Positions 15,218 to 23,651 of a stretch of DNA of 64,000 bases are shown here, piece after piece; the stretch's first letter is position 1, and each line of letters starts with the position of its first letter. Position numbers and translations under genes: made by a program. Origin of the DNA: Corynebacterium timonense (lineage in GTDB: Bacteria > Actinomycetota > Actinomycetes > Mycobacteriales > Mycobacteriaceae); the NCBI RefSeq assembly GCF_900105305.1, contig NZ_LT629765.1, forward strand, positions 1,922,001 through 1,986,000. The letters run 5' to 3'. Under the pieces are notes generated by a model. That model did not search any database, was not told where the DNA came from, and saw only the letters and a list, made by a program, of their open reading frames with translations.

Positions 15218-16348
15218 GTGGCCCATGTCCTTGAGATCCTCCCCGTCGACCCCGCCGATCCGCTCGCGATCATGCCTACCCTCGAGGAGGCGCTGACCGG
15301 CCAGCGCAGCCTGCTGCCGGTGCCCACCGACGACCCGACGCGCGCGAACCTGCTGCGCAACACGCAGCGCGTCGGCGAGGAGATCGACCCGGAGTTCGCG
15401 CTGGTGGTGGCCACGTCGGGCTCGACGGGGGCGCCGAAGGGTGCCCAGCTGACCACGGCGAACCTCGTCTCCAGCGCGGACGCCACCCACCAGCATCTCG
15501 GGGGCGAGGGGCAGTGGCTGTTGTCCATGCCGGCGGCGTTCATCGCGGGTCTCCAGGTGCTGGTGCGCAGCATGGTGGCGGGCGTCGAGCCGGAGTTTCT
15601 CGACCTCTCCCGCGGCTTCAACGTCTCCGAGTTCGCTGCCAAGTCCCGCACGCTCGCGGCGACCGGGGAGCGCTGCTACACGGCGTTGACCCCGCTGCAG
15701 CTGGCGAAGGCGACCGCGACGCTCGACGGCATCGAGGCGCTGCGCCGCTTCACGGCGGTGCTCGTCGGAGGCGCAGCGCCGAACCCGCGGCTGCTGGAGT
15801 CCGCGCGCAGGCTGCGGGTGAATGTGGTGACCACCTACGGCTCCTCCGAGACCTCCGGCGGCTGCGTGTACGACGGCCGCCCGATCGCCGGGGCGAAGGT
15901 GAAAATCCGCAACGGCCGCATCCACCTGGGCGGGCCGATGGTCGCGCACGGCTACCGCAACCTGCCCGGCCACGAGACTTTCGCGGAGCCCGGGTGGTTC
16001 GCAACGTCGGATGCGGGCTCGCTTGTCGACGCCACCTTGAGCGTCCATGGCCGCATCGACAACGTCATCGACTCCGGCGGCCTGAAGCTCCACCCCGAGG
16101 TCCTGGAAAACGTCTTACTAAGCGTCGAGGGCGTCACCGCCGCCTGCGTGGTGGGGGTGCCGGACGAGCGTTTCGGCCAGCGCATCTGTGCCGCCTACAC
16201 GGGCTCCGCCTCGATGGCCCAGGTCATGGAGGCGCTGGACGACCTCCCCCGCTGGCAAGTGCCGAAGGAGCTCACGCCCGTCCCGGCCCTTCCCCTGCTC
16301 GGCCCCGGGAAGGTCGACCGGGCCGCCGTGAGCGAATTATTTCTCTAG
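15218..16348 (+). CDS. menE: o-Succinylbenzoate-CoA ligase MenE
   Basis: A 376-residue acyl-adenylate ligase that activates o-succinylbenzoate in menaquinone synthesis. The P-loop TSGSTGAPKGA, motif TTYGSSETSGG, the hinge region GRIDNVIDSGGLKLHPEVLE and a C-terminal Lys in GPGKVDRAA are visible. It is shorter than general acyl-CoA ligases, as usual for actinobacterial MenE. The start is taken as GTG 15218 (VAHVLEILPV): a TAGTGT hexamer lies 8 bp upstream, so it may be leaderless. The 3' end overlaps the convergent FAD oxidoreductase gene by 77 bp. Confidence 0.88.
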   Translation: MAHVLEILPVDPADPLAIMPTLEEALTGQRSLLPVPTDDPTRANLLRNTQRVGEEIDPEFALVVATSGSTGAPKGAQLTTANLVSSADATHQHLGGEGQWLLSMPAAFIAGLQVLVRSMVAGVEPEFLDLSRGFNVSEFAAKSRTLAATGERCYTALTPLQLAKATATLDGIEALRRFTAVLVGGAAPNPRLLESARRLRVNVVTTYGSSETSGGCVYDGRPIAGAKVKIRNGRIHLGGPMVAHGYRNLPGHETFAEPGWFATSDAGSLVDATLSVHGRIDNVIDSGGLKLHPEVLENVLLSVEGVTAACVVGVPDERFGQRICAAYTGSASMAQVMEALDDLPRWQVPKELTPVPALPLLGPGKVDRAAVSELFL

Positions 16349-17579
16349 CCGCCCACACCCCGGCAGCCCCGTGCACCCCGGCGCCGGGGGCGTTCGCGCC
16401 GCTGGCCAGCCACACGGTGGGCCCGACCCGGCGCGGGTGGCGCAGCACGAGCTGGCGCAGGTTCATCTCGCCGGCGGCGATGTCGGGGATATAGCCGGTG
16501 ACGTGCGGGCGGACCACCGTGTCGCGAAAGCCCGGCGCGAAGCGCTCGATCTGGCGGGCGATGTGTCCCGTCGCGTCGCCAGAGAAGCCGCGCGGGACGT
16601 GCGCGTAGGTCCACAGCACCGGCCCGCGCGACGGGTCCGCCGCGTACTGTTGGCACACCATGACGAAGGGCCGGTTGGGCATGCGACCGCGCGCGACCTG
16701 CCGCTCGGCGTGGGCGATCTCAGCGACGGTGCCGCCGACGTGGACGGTGCCGGCCTCGCCGACGCGCGGGTCGCGCCACGGCACGGGCCCGCTGAGCAGC
16801 CAGTCCACCTTGAACACGCCCGGGCCCTGCCGCCAGGGCCGCACCGTGGCACCGAGCCGGGCGGCGTCCCACGGCGCCATGGTGAGCACGACGGCGTCCG
16901 CGCGCGGCATCTCGCGCACCTCCACGCCGGTCTCGATGACGGCGCCGGCGGCTTCGGCTCGCCGCGCTAGCTTCTCGACGACCCCCTGCGCGCCCCCGGC
17001 CGACACCGGCCAGCCCTTCGACATCGCCAGCGCCCCGAAGAGCACGCCGAACGCCGCGGTGAGCACCCCGTCCGGCGGGCGCAGCGAATGGACCGCGTTG
17101 CCCACGAGCAGCGCGCGGGCTTCCTCCGTGCGAAACAGCGCCGCCCCCAGCGTCGTGGCGGGCGGCGCGGCGCGCAGCCCGAAGCGCGCCATGGCCAGCG
17201 GGTGCGGCGGCCAGCGCCACAGCGTCGGGCCGAGGATGTTGTCTAGGTGGTCGTCGATGTGGCGCGCGATGGGGCCGTGGAGGCGGTTCCAGGTGTTTTG
17301 GTCGGGCCCGAGGGCGTCGAGAAGCGCCGTGCTCTTCTCCAAGGGATGGGCGACCGGGCGGGGGGCGTGGAGCCAGTCGCCGTCGAGGGTGGCCACGCCG
17401 AAGGGGAACGCGGCGGCGCCGAGGTCGCTGCGCGTGCCCGGGAACAGGGATGCCGTGCGGCAGTGGCCGCCGATGGTCGCCCGGCGCTCCACGACGCGTA
17501 CTGCCCACCCCGCCTCGGCGAGCTCCACCGCGGCGGCCAGCCCGTTGGGTCCCGCCCCGACCACGACTGCCTCAGGCAT
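16272..17579 (-). CDS. FAD-dependent phytoene desaturase-like oxidoreductase
   Basis: 435 residues. The N-terminal dinucleotide-binding motif is VVVGAGPNGLAAAVELAEAG, followed by an ERRATIGGHCRT segment binding FAD. The C-terminus has an FAD-closing motif WLASGANAPGAGVHGAAG, as in carotenoid desaturase and COG1233 proteins. The substrate is unknown. It overlaps the upstream glycosyltransferase gene by 8 bp, which makes a two-gene unit placed between menE and menA, and runs 77 bp into the 3' end of menE on the other strand. A lipid or isoprenoid-glycan task is possible but is inference. Confidence 0.8.
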   Translation of the reverse strand: MPEAVVVGAGPNGLAAAVELAEAGWAVRVVERRATIGGHCRTASLFPGTRSDLGAAAFPFGVATLDGDWLHAPRPVAHPLEKSTALLDALGPDQNTWNRLHGPIARHIDDHLDNILGPTLWRWPPHPLAMARFGLRAAPPATTLGAALFRTEEARALLVGNAVHSLRPPDGVLTAAFGVLFGALAMSKGWPVSAGGAQGVVEKLARRAEAAGAVIETGVEVREMPRADAVVLTMAPWDAARLGATVRPWRQGPGVFKVDWLLSGPVPWRDPRVGEAGTVHVGGTVAEIAHAERQVARGRMPNRPFVMVCQQYAADPSRGPVLWTYAHVPRGFSGDATGHIARQIERFAPGFRDTVVRPHVTGYIPDIAAGEMNLRQLVLRHPRRVGPTVWLASGANAPGAGVHGAAGVWAAREIIRSRRPGRPSRGRAGEGPGRA

Positions 17580-18420
17580 GGGCGAGCCTAGCCACGTCGT
17601 CGGGGGTGTAGGTGCGCGCGATCTGCTCGTCGTTGCCCCCGCGCAAGTTCGCGCGCACAAGCGCCCCCGACTGCGAGCCGGGGACCAGCGAGAACGCCCG
17701 CGGGTGCGGGAAGACCTGGCGCACGCGGTGGCCCGAGCGCAGCGCGCAGACGTTGAGCCAGACGTCGTCGGCGAGCGGGGAGTGCTGCAGGAAGCGCAGG
17801 CCCTGGCCCGCCACGTAGTCCACCATCGTGGGCGGGTACGCCACCCCGGACACGCCGGTGGCGAAGTGCCGCGCGGCCGGTGCCGTGTCGCAGACGGCGC
17901 GCCAGCTGCGGTAGGGCCCGATCGTCCCGCTCGCGAGGGCCACCACGTGCGCCCGGTAGGCCACCACGCACCCCGGTTCGGCGGCCGCGGCGGCGAGCAG
18001 CCTGTCGAGGAACCAGCGGGGGTACATGATGTCGTCGTCGACCGTGACCACGCGCGTGCCGGTGCCCGCGAAGAGCCGGAAGGCGCCGTAGTACTTCGTG
18101 TGCGGGCCGTAGGCGCCGCCAGAGCGGTGCACGATCAGCCCGCGCTCCACCAACGCGTGCAGCCCCTCGGGCCACGGCCCGTCAAAGTCGGCGGCGTCCA
18201 GCCACAGGTGCACGGGGGCGCGCCGCGTGCCCTCCAGCAGCGAGGCGATGGCCACCACCGCCGAGCCGAGGCGCCGCCCGTGCGTGGTCAGCGACACCAC
18301 CACCGGCCCGTGTGCAGGGAACGTGGCGGCGCTGCATCGGGCGGCGCGGCGCAACGCGCGTGCGCGCACGAGCGCACCCACGGAGTACAGCGCCTGCCGA
18401 GCCGCGTAGTCGAGCCACAT
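17572..18420 (-). CDS. Glycosyltransferase-like protein (DDD motif)
   Basis: 282 residues with a GT-A-like pattern: VVVSLTTHGRRLG at the start, a central VVTVDDDIMYPRW carrying the DxD-type metal/sugar-nucleotide motif, then GVAYPP and LADDVWLN, which fit an acceptor-site Asp pair. There is no signal peptide or clear membrane helix. It is translationally coupled to the downstream FAD oxidoreductase (8-bp overlap). The sugar and acceptor are unknown. The start at ATG 18420 leaves 36 bp to the divergent menA start. Confidence 0.7.
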   Translation of the reverse strand: MWLDYAARQALYSVGALVRARALRRAARCSAATFPAHGPVVVSLTTHGRRLGSAVVAIASLLEGTRRAPVHLWLDAADFDGPWPEGLHALVERGLIVHRSGGAYGPHTKYYGAFRLFAGTGTRVVTVDDDIMYPRWFLDRLLAAAAAEPGCVVAYRAHVVALASGTIGPYRSWRAVCDTAPAARHFATGVSGVAYPPTMVDYVAGQGLRFLQHSPLADDVWLNVCALRSGHRVRQVFPHPRAFSLVPGSQSGALVRANLRGGNDEQIARTYTPDDVARLAHA

Positions 18421-18456
18421 GCCCGCCCACTCTAGCGGGCGGGCATGATGGAACAC

Positions 18457-19368
18457 ATGACCGACGCTTTCACCGCCTCCCCCCGCGACTGGTGGGAGGC
18501 CGCCCGCCCGCACACCTGGCCCAACGCTTTCGCCCCCGTCATCGCGGGCACCGGCGCGGCCGCGTTTGCGGGTGGCGCGCACCTCGGGCGTGGTGTCCTC
18601 GCTCTCCTCGTCGCATGGGCGCTCATCATCGGCGTGAACTACGCCAACGACTACTCCGACGGCATCCGCGGCACCGACGACGACCGCACCGGGCCCACCC
18701 GGCTCACCGCGTCGCGCCTGGCCCGCCCGGAGCACGTCAAGGCCGCCGCGTTCGGCGCCTTCGCCGTCGCCGCGCTGTGCGGGGTGGTCCTGAGCTACGA
18801 GGCGGGGGCACTGTGGCTCGTCGCCGTCGGCGCCGCCTGTATCGCCGCCGCCTGGTTCTACACCGGCGGCACGACACCCTACGGCTACTCCGGCTTCGGC
18901 GAGGCCGCCGTCTTCGTCTTCTTCGGCCTCGTCGCCGTGCTCGGCACCGAGTACACGCAGTCCGGCGCCGTCAGCGTCGTGGGCGCGCTGTGCGCCGTCG
19001 CCGTGGGCGCGATTTCCGCCTCGGTGAACCTGGCCAACAACATCCGCGACATCCCCACCGACGCCGTCGCGGGCAAGCGCACCCTCGCGGTGCGGCTTGG
19101 CGACGCCCCCTCCCGCACCCTCTTCACCCTGCTCACGCTCGTTCCCTTCGCGGCGTCGGTGCTCCTGGCGTTTGCCTTCCTTCCCACCCTGCTCGGGGTG
19201 GCGGCGCTGCCGCTGGCCGTGGCGTCCATCCTGCGGGTCCGGCGCGGCGGGCGCGGGCCCGCGCTCATCCCAGTGCTCGGCCTCAACGGCAAGGCGATGC
19301 TCATCTGGTCGCTCGTCACCGCCCTCACGCTGGCGTGGGGCGCGCTAGTGGCGGGCCGGCCGTTCTAG
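18457..19368 (+). CDS. menA: 1,4-Dihydroxy-2-naphthoate polyprenyltransferase MenA
   Basis: An integral-membrane prenyltransferase (about 303 residues) that attaches the isoprenoid tail to DHNA to form demethylmenaquinone. The UbiA-type Asp motif NYANDYSDGIRGTDDD is present, and a second Asp site NNIRDIPTDAVAGKRT lies in the second half. About nine hydrophobic helices are seen. Starts at 18445, 18454 and 18457 are in frame; MTDAF at 18457 is preferred. The 3' end overlaps the convergent reductase gene by 24 bp. Confidence 0.93.
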   Translation: MTDAFTASPRDWWEAARPHTWPNAFAPVIAGTGAAAFAGGAHLGRGVLALLVAWALIIGVNYANDYSDGIRGTDDDRTGPTRLTASRLARPEHVKAAAFGAFAVAALCGVVLSYEAGALWLVAVGAACIAAAWFYTGGTTPYGYSGFGEAAVFVFFGLVAVLGTEYTQSGAVSVVGALCAVAVGAISASVNLANNIRDIPTDAVAGKRTLAVRLGDAPSRTLFTLLTLVPFAASVLLAFAFLPTLLGVAALPLAVASILRVRRGGRGPALIPVLGLNGKAMLIWSLVTALTLAWGALVAGRPF

Positions 19369-20472
19369 ACGTCCGTTCTTACCGGCCTGAGCGGCGATGA
19401 GCTCCCCCACCGAGTGCCCGGGCTCGAGCGGGTCGATCACCTCGGCGGCGGGGGCGGTGCCCGCCCCGAAGGGCGAGCCGCCGAGTTCCTCGCGGCCGTG
19501 CGGTTCGAGCAGGCCGGAAAGGTCCGGGCCCTGCGGCACGATGCCCAGCGGGTTCAGGTCGCGGTGCACCTCGTAGTAGTGGCGCTTGATGTCCACGAAG
19601 TCGGTGGTGTCGCCGAACCCTGGCGTCTGGAACAGGTCGCGCAGGTACGCCCAGAGCACGGGCATCTGCCTGATCGTGGTGCGGTTGCATTTGAAGTGGC
19701 CGTGGTAGACGGCGTCGAAACGCACGAGCGTGGTGTAGAGGCGCACGTCGGCCTCGGTGATGTGGTCGCCCATGAGGTAGCGCCGCGTGGCCAGGCGCTC
19801 CGAGATCCTGTCGAGCGCCGCGAACAGGCGCACGTAGGCGGCGTCGTAGCTTTCCTGCGTGCCGGCGAAGCCGCAACGGTAGACGCCGTTGTTGATCTCT
19901 GTGTAGACATAGCGCATGAGCTCGTCCATCTCGTCGCGCAGCGCCTCTGGGTAGAGGTCGGGAGCCCCATCGCGGTGGAACGGCGCCCACTCGGTGCTGA
20001 AGTCGAGGGTAATCCACGGGAAATCGTTGGTGACCACGGCGCCGGACTCAACCTCCACGATCGCCGGCACCGTGATACCGCGCGGGTACTCGGGGTCGCG
20101 GGCGAGGTACGCCTGCTGCAACCGCTCGTAGCCCAGCACCGGGTCGATTCCTCCTGGGCCTTTATCAAAGGTCCAGGAGCGCTCGTCGTGCACCGGCCCA
20201 CACACTGCCATCGAAATCGCGTCCTCCACACCCACAAGGCGCCGCACGATGATGGCGCGGTGCGCCCACGGGCAGGCGCGCGCAACGACGAGGCGGTAGC
20301 GCCCTGCCTCCACGGGCCATGTGCGGATGCCCTCGCCGACCGGCCGAGCGTCTCGGGTGATGCGGTCGCCGATGTAGCGGGTGTCGCGCTCGTAGCTCTT
20401 TCCGGCGCTCGAATACACCCCGCCGCGTGCGTGCTCGGGCGGGTCCTGTTGCTGTGTGTCCTGCTCCGTCAT
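19345..20472 (-). CDS. Xi-class GST-like hydroquinone reductase
   Basis: A 375-residue protein of the S-glutathionyl-hydroquinone reductase family (ECM4/YqjG type). The active-site motif is ACPWAHR (Cys at about 67), preceded by the family's long N-terminal arm and followed by a GST C-terminal helical domain (GDHITEADVRLYTTLVRFD). Corynebacteria make mycothiol, not glutathione, so the likely cofactor is mycothiol (inference). mshA lies in the same window. The start is ATG 20472 (MTEQDTQQQ). It is placed beside menaquinone genes, which may fit a task in quinol-adduct repair. Confidence 0.88.
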   Translation of the reverse strand: MTEQDTQQQDPPEHARGGVYSSAGKSYERDTRYIGDRITRDARPVGEGIRTWPVEAGRYRLVVARACPWAHRAIIVRRLVGVEDAISMAVCGPVHDERSWTFDKGPGGIDPVLGYERLQQAYLARDPEYPRGITVPAIVEVESGAVVTNDFPWITLDFSTEWAPFHRDGAPDLYPEALRDEMDELMRYVYTEINNGVYRCGFAGTQESYDAAYVRLFAALDRISERLATRRYLMGDHITEADVRLYTTLVRFDAVYHGHFKCNRTTIRQMPVLWAYLRDLFQTPGFGDTTDFVDIKRHYYEVHRDLNPLGIVPQGPDLSGLLEPHGREELGGSPFGAGTAPAAEVIDPLEPGHSVGELIAAQAGKNGRLERPARH

Positions 20473-20507
20473 GACGGCGATCCTACTGGCGCGCCCGCAC
20501 GCCCCGG

Positions 20508-20855
20508 CTACCGTTCCGCGAGCTCCCCCTGGATCCATTCCTTGCGGGCCTTGCGCTCCTGCTGCCAGTGGGCGATGGCGTGGTTCGCCTCGAGGCGCTG
20601 GCGGGTAAAAATCAGCATGGAGAGCGGGAACGCCACGATGAGCGCCAACAGGGCGGACATGATGAGGGGCACCGGCGCGCCGATGAGCAGGGAGACCGCC
20701 TGGATCACCACGGTGAGCGCGAGGAACAGCCCCAGCCGGCACAGGCCGTAGATGGCGGCGGCCTTGTTCGCGCGCGAGCGCGCGCCCGGATCCGTGCCCG
20801 GTTCCGGACGGGCCGCGGCGGGGGTGCTGGTGGCGGGTCCTGTCTGCTCCTTCAC
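20508..20855 (-). CDS. DUF4229 membrane protein
   Basis: 115 residues with a disordered Pro/Ala-rich start, two hydrophobic helices (LCRLGLFLALTVVIQAVSLL and VPLIMSALLALIVAFPLSML) and a charged cytosolic tail. This matches DUF4229, which sits near menaquinone genes in actinobacteria. The function is unknown. It lies 36 bp upstream of the reductase gene on the same strand and diverges from the small gene at 20911. Confidence 0.75.
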   Translation of the reverse strand: MKEQTGPATSTPAAARPEPGTDPGARSRANKAAAIYGLCRLGLFLALTVVIQAVSLLIGAPVPLIMSALLALIVAFPLSMLIFTRQRLEANHAIAHWQQERKARKEWIQGELAER

Positions 20856-20910
20856 ACTCCATCACCCTACCCACTATTCATCGTCTTACCTAACCAGTAT
20901 CGTGAGAAGT

Positions 20911-21201
20911 ATGGGAAGAATTCTGCTGGTCCTTCTGGTCATTTTAGCCATTTACCTGTTGTGGCGTGCCTTTGGACCGGGCAGCCGCGAACGCTACGGC
21001 TCATTGCGGGGCGGAGCCGCCCAGGCTCCGCCCGCGATCAAGGGGCCGGACGACGACGCAGAGTTCCTCTGGAACATCGAGAAGAACCGCTTTAAGGAAC
21101 GCCGCGCCCGCGAGGAGGCCGAGCGCCGCAAGCGCGAGGAAGAAAAGCGCCGCAAACGCACCGACAAGGGCCCAGACAACGGCGACGAACCCGCCGCCTA
21201 G
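20911..21201 (+). CDS. Small N-terminally anchored, Lys/Arg-rich protein
   Basis: 96 residues: one N-terminal hydrophobic helix (ILLVLLVILAIYLLW), a Gly-rich link, then a highly charged helical tail (repeated RRKREEEKRRKR-type sequence) likely forming a coiled coil in the cytosol. No family was recognised. The ATG at 20911 fits with TATCGT shortly upstream; the longer frame from 20752 lies inside the DUF4229 gene. It is convergent with the XRE gene, with 3 bp between their ends. Confidence 0.65.
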   Translation: MGRILLVLLVILAIYLLWRAFGPGSRERYGSLRGGAAQAPPAIKGPDDDAEFLWNIEKNRFKERRAREEAERRKREEEKRRKRTDKGPDNGDEPAA

Positions 21202-21204
21202 CAG

Positions 21205-21444
21205 CTACTCAAACTTCATCCGCAAGCCGAGCGCCCCCGCGACGGCCGCGACTTTTTCCCATCGCACTCCGGCCCCGCCGTGCTCGATGGTGTGCAACGT
21301 CGAGCGCGAGACGCCGGCGGCGTCGGCGACTTCCTGCTGCAGCCTCCCGGCGTCGCGGCGCGCCTTGGCGATGTGCTCGCCGAGAGCAATGAGCTCGGGA
21401 ACTTCACTGGCCGGTTTGCCGGCCTTGTTGCGGGGTCCGGACAT
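21205..21444 (-). CDS. XRE-family DNA-binding protein (HipB-like size)
   Basis: A 79-residue Cro/C1-type helix-turn-helix protein: LGEHIAKARRDAGRLQQEVA, then AAGVSRSTLHTIEHGGAG, then a conserved AVAGALGLRMKFE end. The size suits HipB-type antitoxins, but no toxin gene is next to it, so it is better called an orphan regulator. Confidence 0.8.
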   Translation of the reverse strand: MSGPRNKAGKPASEVPELIALGEHIAKARRDAGRLQQEVADAAGVSRSTLHTIEHGGAGVRWEKVAAVAGALGLRMKFE

Positions 21445-21533
21445 CTCGCCTCACCTGCCTTTCTTGGGCGCCTAGGACGCGCCCAACGGAGTCGGCTTAT
21501 CCTAACCCGCACGTACGCCCGGGCGGGGGCTTT

Positions 21534-22532
21534 TCAGGCTCCGCTCAGCCGTTGCTCCTCCCGCAGCACACCGGGCAGCCGCTCGGACCATTCGAGGGAG
21601 TGGCGCACGCCGTCCGCGATGCTCAGCTCGGGCGACCAGCCAAGCAGGGCGTTCGCCCTGTCAATGCGCGCCGCCGCGCCCACCGCGTCGCCCTCGCGGC
21701 GCGGGGCGCTGCCCACCTGCAACGGGGTACCGGTGGCCTCCCCCACCGCCTCGGCGAGTTCGAACACCGTCGTTCCGGTGCCCGTGCCCAGGTTGATCAC
21801 CGCGTAGTCGCCCAGGCTCGCCTGCAGCGCCAGCACGTGGGCGCGCGCCAAGTCCCACACGTGGATGTAGTCGCGCAGCCCCGAGCCGTCTCGGGTGGGC
21901 AAATCCGTGCCGGTGACGTAGAAGGTCTCGCCCGCGGCGTGCGCCGTGAGCATCTTGCCCAGCGCGTGGCTCGGCGCCGGGTTTTGCAGGCCGGTGCGCA
22001 GCTGCGGGTCCGCGCCGATCGGGTTGAAGTAGCGCAGCGTCGTCGCGGTGATGCGCCCGGCGGCGGCCGCGTCCGCGAGGACGCGCTCGAACATCCACTT
22101 CGAGGCCGCGTATGGGCTGCCCGGGTTGAGCGCGCTGGATTCGCTCACCATGAAGTCCGGGTCGGGCTCGTACATGGCGGCCGTGGAGCTAAACAGCACC
22201 TTCGTGATGCCGCGGGCAGAGAGGGCGTCGACAAGCGCGATGGCCTTGCCCACGTTGGTGCCGTAGTACGACAGCGGCTCGGCGACGGACTCCGGCACGA
22301 CGATCTTCGCGGCGCAGTGAATGAGCGCCTCGATGTCCGGGTGCTCGGTGACGATGCGCTCGATGAGCGCCTCGTCCGCGATGTCGCCCTCGTAGTGGGC
22401 GTAGCGGGAGGCGAAGACGCGCAGGCCCGTGGAGTAGTCGTCGAGGATGACCGGGGTGATGCCGGCGTCCTCGCAGCAGGAGGCGATGGTCGATCCGATG
22501 TAGCCGGCCCCGCCGGCGATGAGCACCTTCAT
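21534..22532 (-). CDS. galE: UDP-glucose 4-epimerase GalE
   Basis: A 332-residue short-chain dehydrogenase-type epimerase interconverting UDP-glucose and UDP-galactose, which feeds arabinogalactan and the Leloir pathway. The NAD motif is GGAGYIGS; catalytic residues are S/T in LFSSTAAMY and Y-x3-K in SPYAASKW. RYFNPIGADP and LRDYIHVWDLARAH are typical GalE blocks. It starts directly after the ccsB stop with no gap, as the last gene of the resA-ccsB unit. galT and galK lie about 7 kb away. Confidence 0.93.
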   Translation of the reverse strand: MKVLIAGGAGYIGSTIASCCEDAGITPVILDDYSTGLRVFASRYAHYEGDIADEALIERIVTEHPDIEALIHCAAKIVVPESVAEPLSYYGTNVGKAIALVDALSARGITKVLFSSTAAMYEPDPDFMVSESSALNPGSPYAASKWMFERVLADAAAAGRITATTLRYFNPIGADPQLRTGLQNPAPSHALGKMLTAHAAGETFYVTGTDLPTRDGSGLRDYIHVWDLARAHVLALQASLGDYAVINLGTGTGTTVFELAEAVGEATGTPLQVGSAPRREGDAVGAAARIDRANALLGWSPELSIADGVRHSLEWSERLPGVLREEQRLSGA

Positions 22533-23573
22533 CTAGTTCAACCCCGCGTACGAGTGCAGGCCAGCGATAACAGTGTTGACATACGTCATGTTGAAGATGG
22601 TGACGCCAAGCGCGAAGACGTTGATCCACGCGGCCTTCGTGTTCTTCCAGCCCGCCGTGGCGCGCGCGTGGAGGTAGGCGGCGTAGAGCACCCAGGTGAT
22701 CAGCGAGACCGTCTCCTTCGCGTCCCAGCCCCACGGGCGGCTCCACGCCACCTCGGCCCAGATCGCGCCGAAGAGGATGCCGATGCCGAACAGCGGCAGC
22801 GTGATAATCGCCGTCTTGTAGGCCAGCTGATCCAGCGTCTTCGCCGCCGGCAGCGGCTTGGCCAGGGCGCCGAAGAAGCCCTTCTCCTCCCCGCGCGGCT
22901 GCCACATGCGGAACAGGTACAGCGCGGAGAAGATGCCCGAGACGATGCCGATGGAGGCGCCAATGGACACCGAGGACACGTGCACCGGCAACCAGTAGGA
23001 CTGCAGCGCCGGGACCACCGGGGCGGCCTGGATGTGGAAGACGGTGGAGTTGAGGTACATCGCCACGATCATCGGGGCGAGCAGCCACGGGTACACCGAG
23101 TGCCACTTCTTACGCTGGACCACGATCGCCGCGGCGATCATGATCACGGCCGTCATCACCAGGATGTACTCGTAGAGGTTGCCCAGCGGGAAACGCCGCG
23201 CGCCGAGGCCGCGGGTGATCACGGCGACGACGTGCAGCGCGACGCCGACCCAGATCAGCCCCTGGGTCATGCCCGCCCATTTGCGGGCGCCGCGCACGCG
23301 TCTGGCGTACTCCTCGTTGTCAAAACCCGTGCCGGAACCGGTCTCGGCACCGGCGCTGTCGACCACGGTGGAGCCCCCACCCGCGCCAACGGCAACCTTC
23401 GTCGTCTTCTTCTCGGCGCGCTTCTTCTCTGCCTCGTGGGCGCGGCGCATGTCGATGACCCCGAACATGCGCCCGTAGTAGATGCACGACATGATGAGCG
23501 CGACGATGTAGATGACGAACGCCGTCCGGAACGTCAGGTCCGACAGGTCCGCCATGGTGGAGTTGACCAGCAT
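22533..23573 (-). CDS. ccsB: Cytochrome c synthase subunit CcsB (ResC/CcsA type)
   Basis: A 346-residue membrane protein of System II cytochrome c maturation that presents heme to apocytochrome. The tryptophan-rich heme motif is WGWDAKETVSLITW. About eight helices are seen, plus a corynebacterial N-terminal region: one helix, then a charged and Gly-rich linker of about 70 residues. The start is ATG 23573; ATG 23555 (MADLSD) is an alternative. It works with ResB, encoded just upstream. Confidence 0.92.
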   Translation of the reverse strand: MLVNSTMADLSDLTFRTAFVIYIVALIMSCIYYGRMFGVIDMRRAHEAEKKRAEKKTTKVAVGAGGGSTVVDSAGAETGSGTGFDNEEYARRVRGARKWAGMTQGLIWVGVALHVVAVITRGLGARRFPLGNLYEYILVMTAVIMIAAAIVVQRKKWHSVYPWLLAPMIVAMYLNSTVFHIQAAPVVPALQSYWLPVHVSSVSIGASIGIVSGIFSALYLFRMWQPRGEEKGFFGALAKPLPAAKTLDQLAYKTAIITLPLFGIGILFGAIWAEVAWSRPWGWDAKETVSLITWVLYAAYLHARATAGWKNTKAAWINVFALGVTIFNMTYVNTVIAGLHSYAGLN

Positions 23574-23651
23574 GGGCCTAAACCTACCCCACCGAACCGC
23601 ATATTCCAAGGTCACCGGGCGACGAGAACGCCGTCGCGCCCTCACCCGGGG

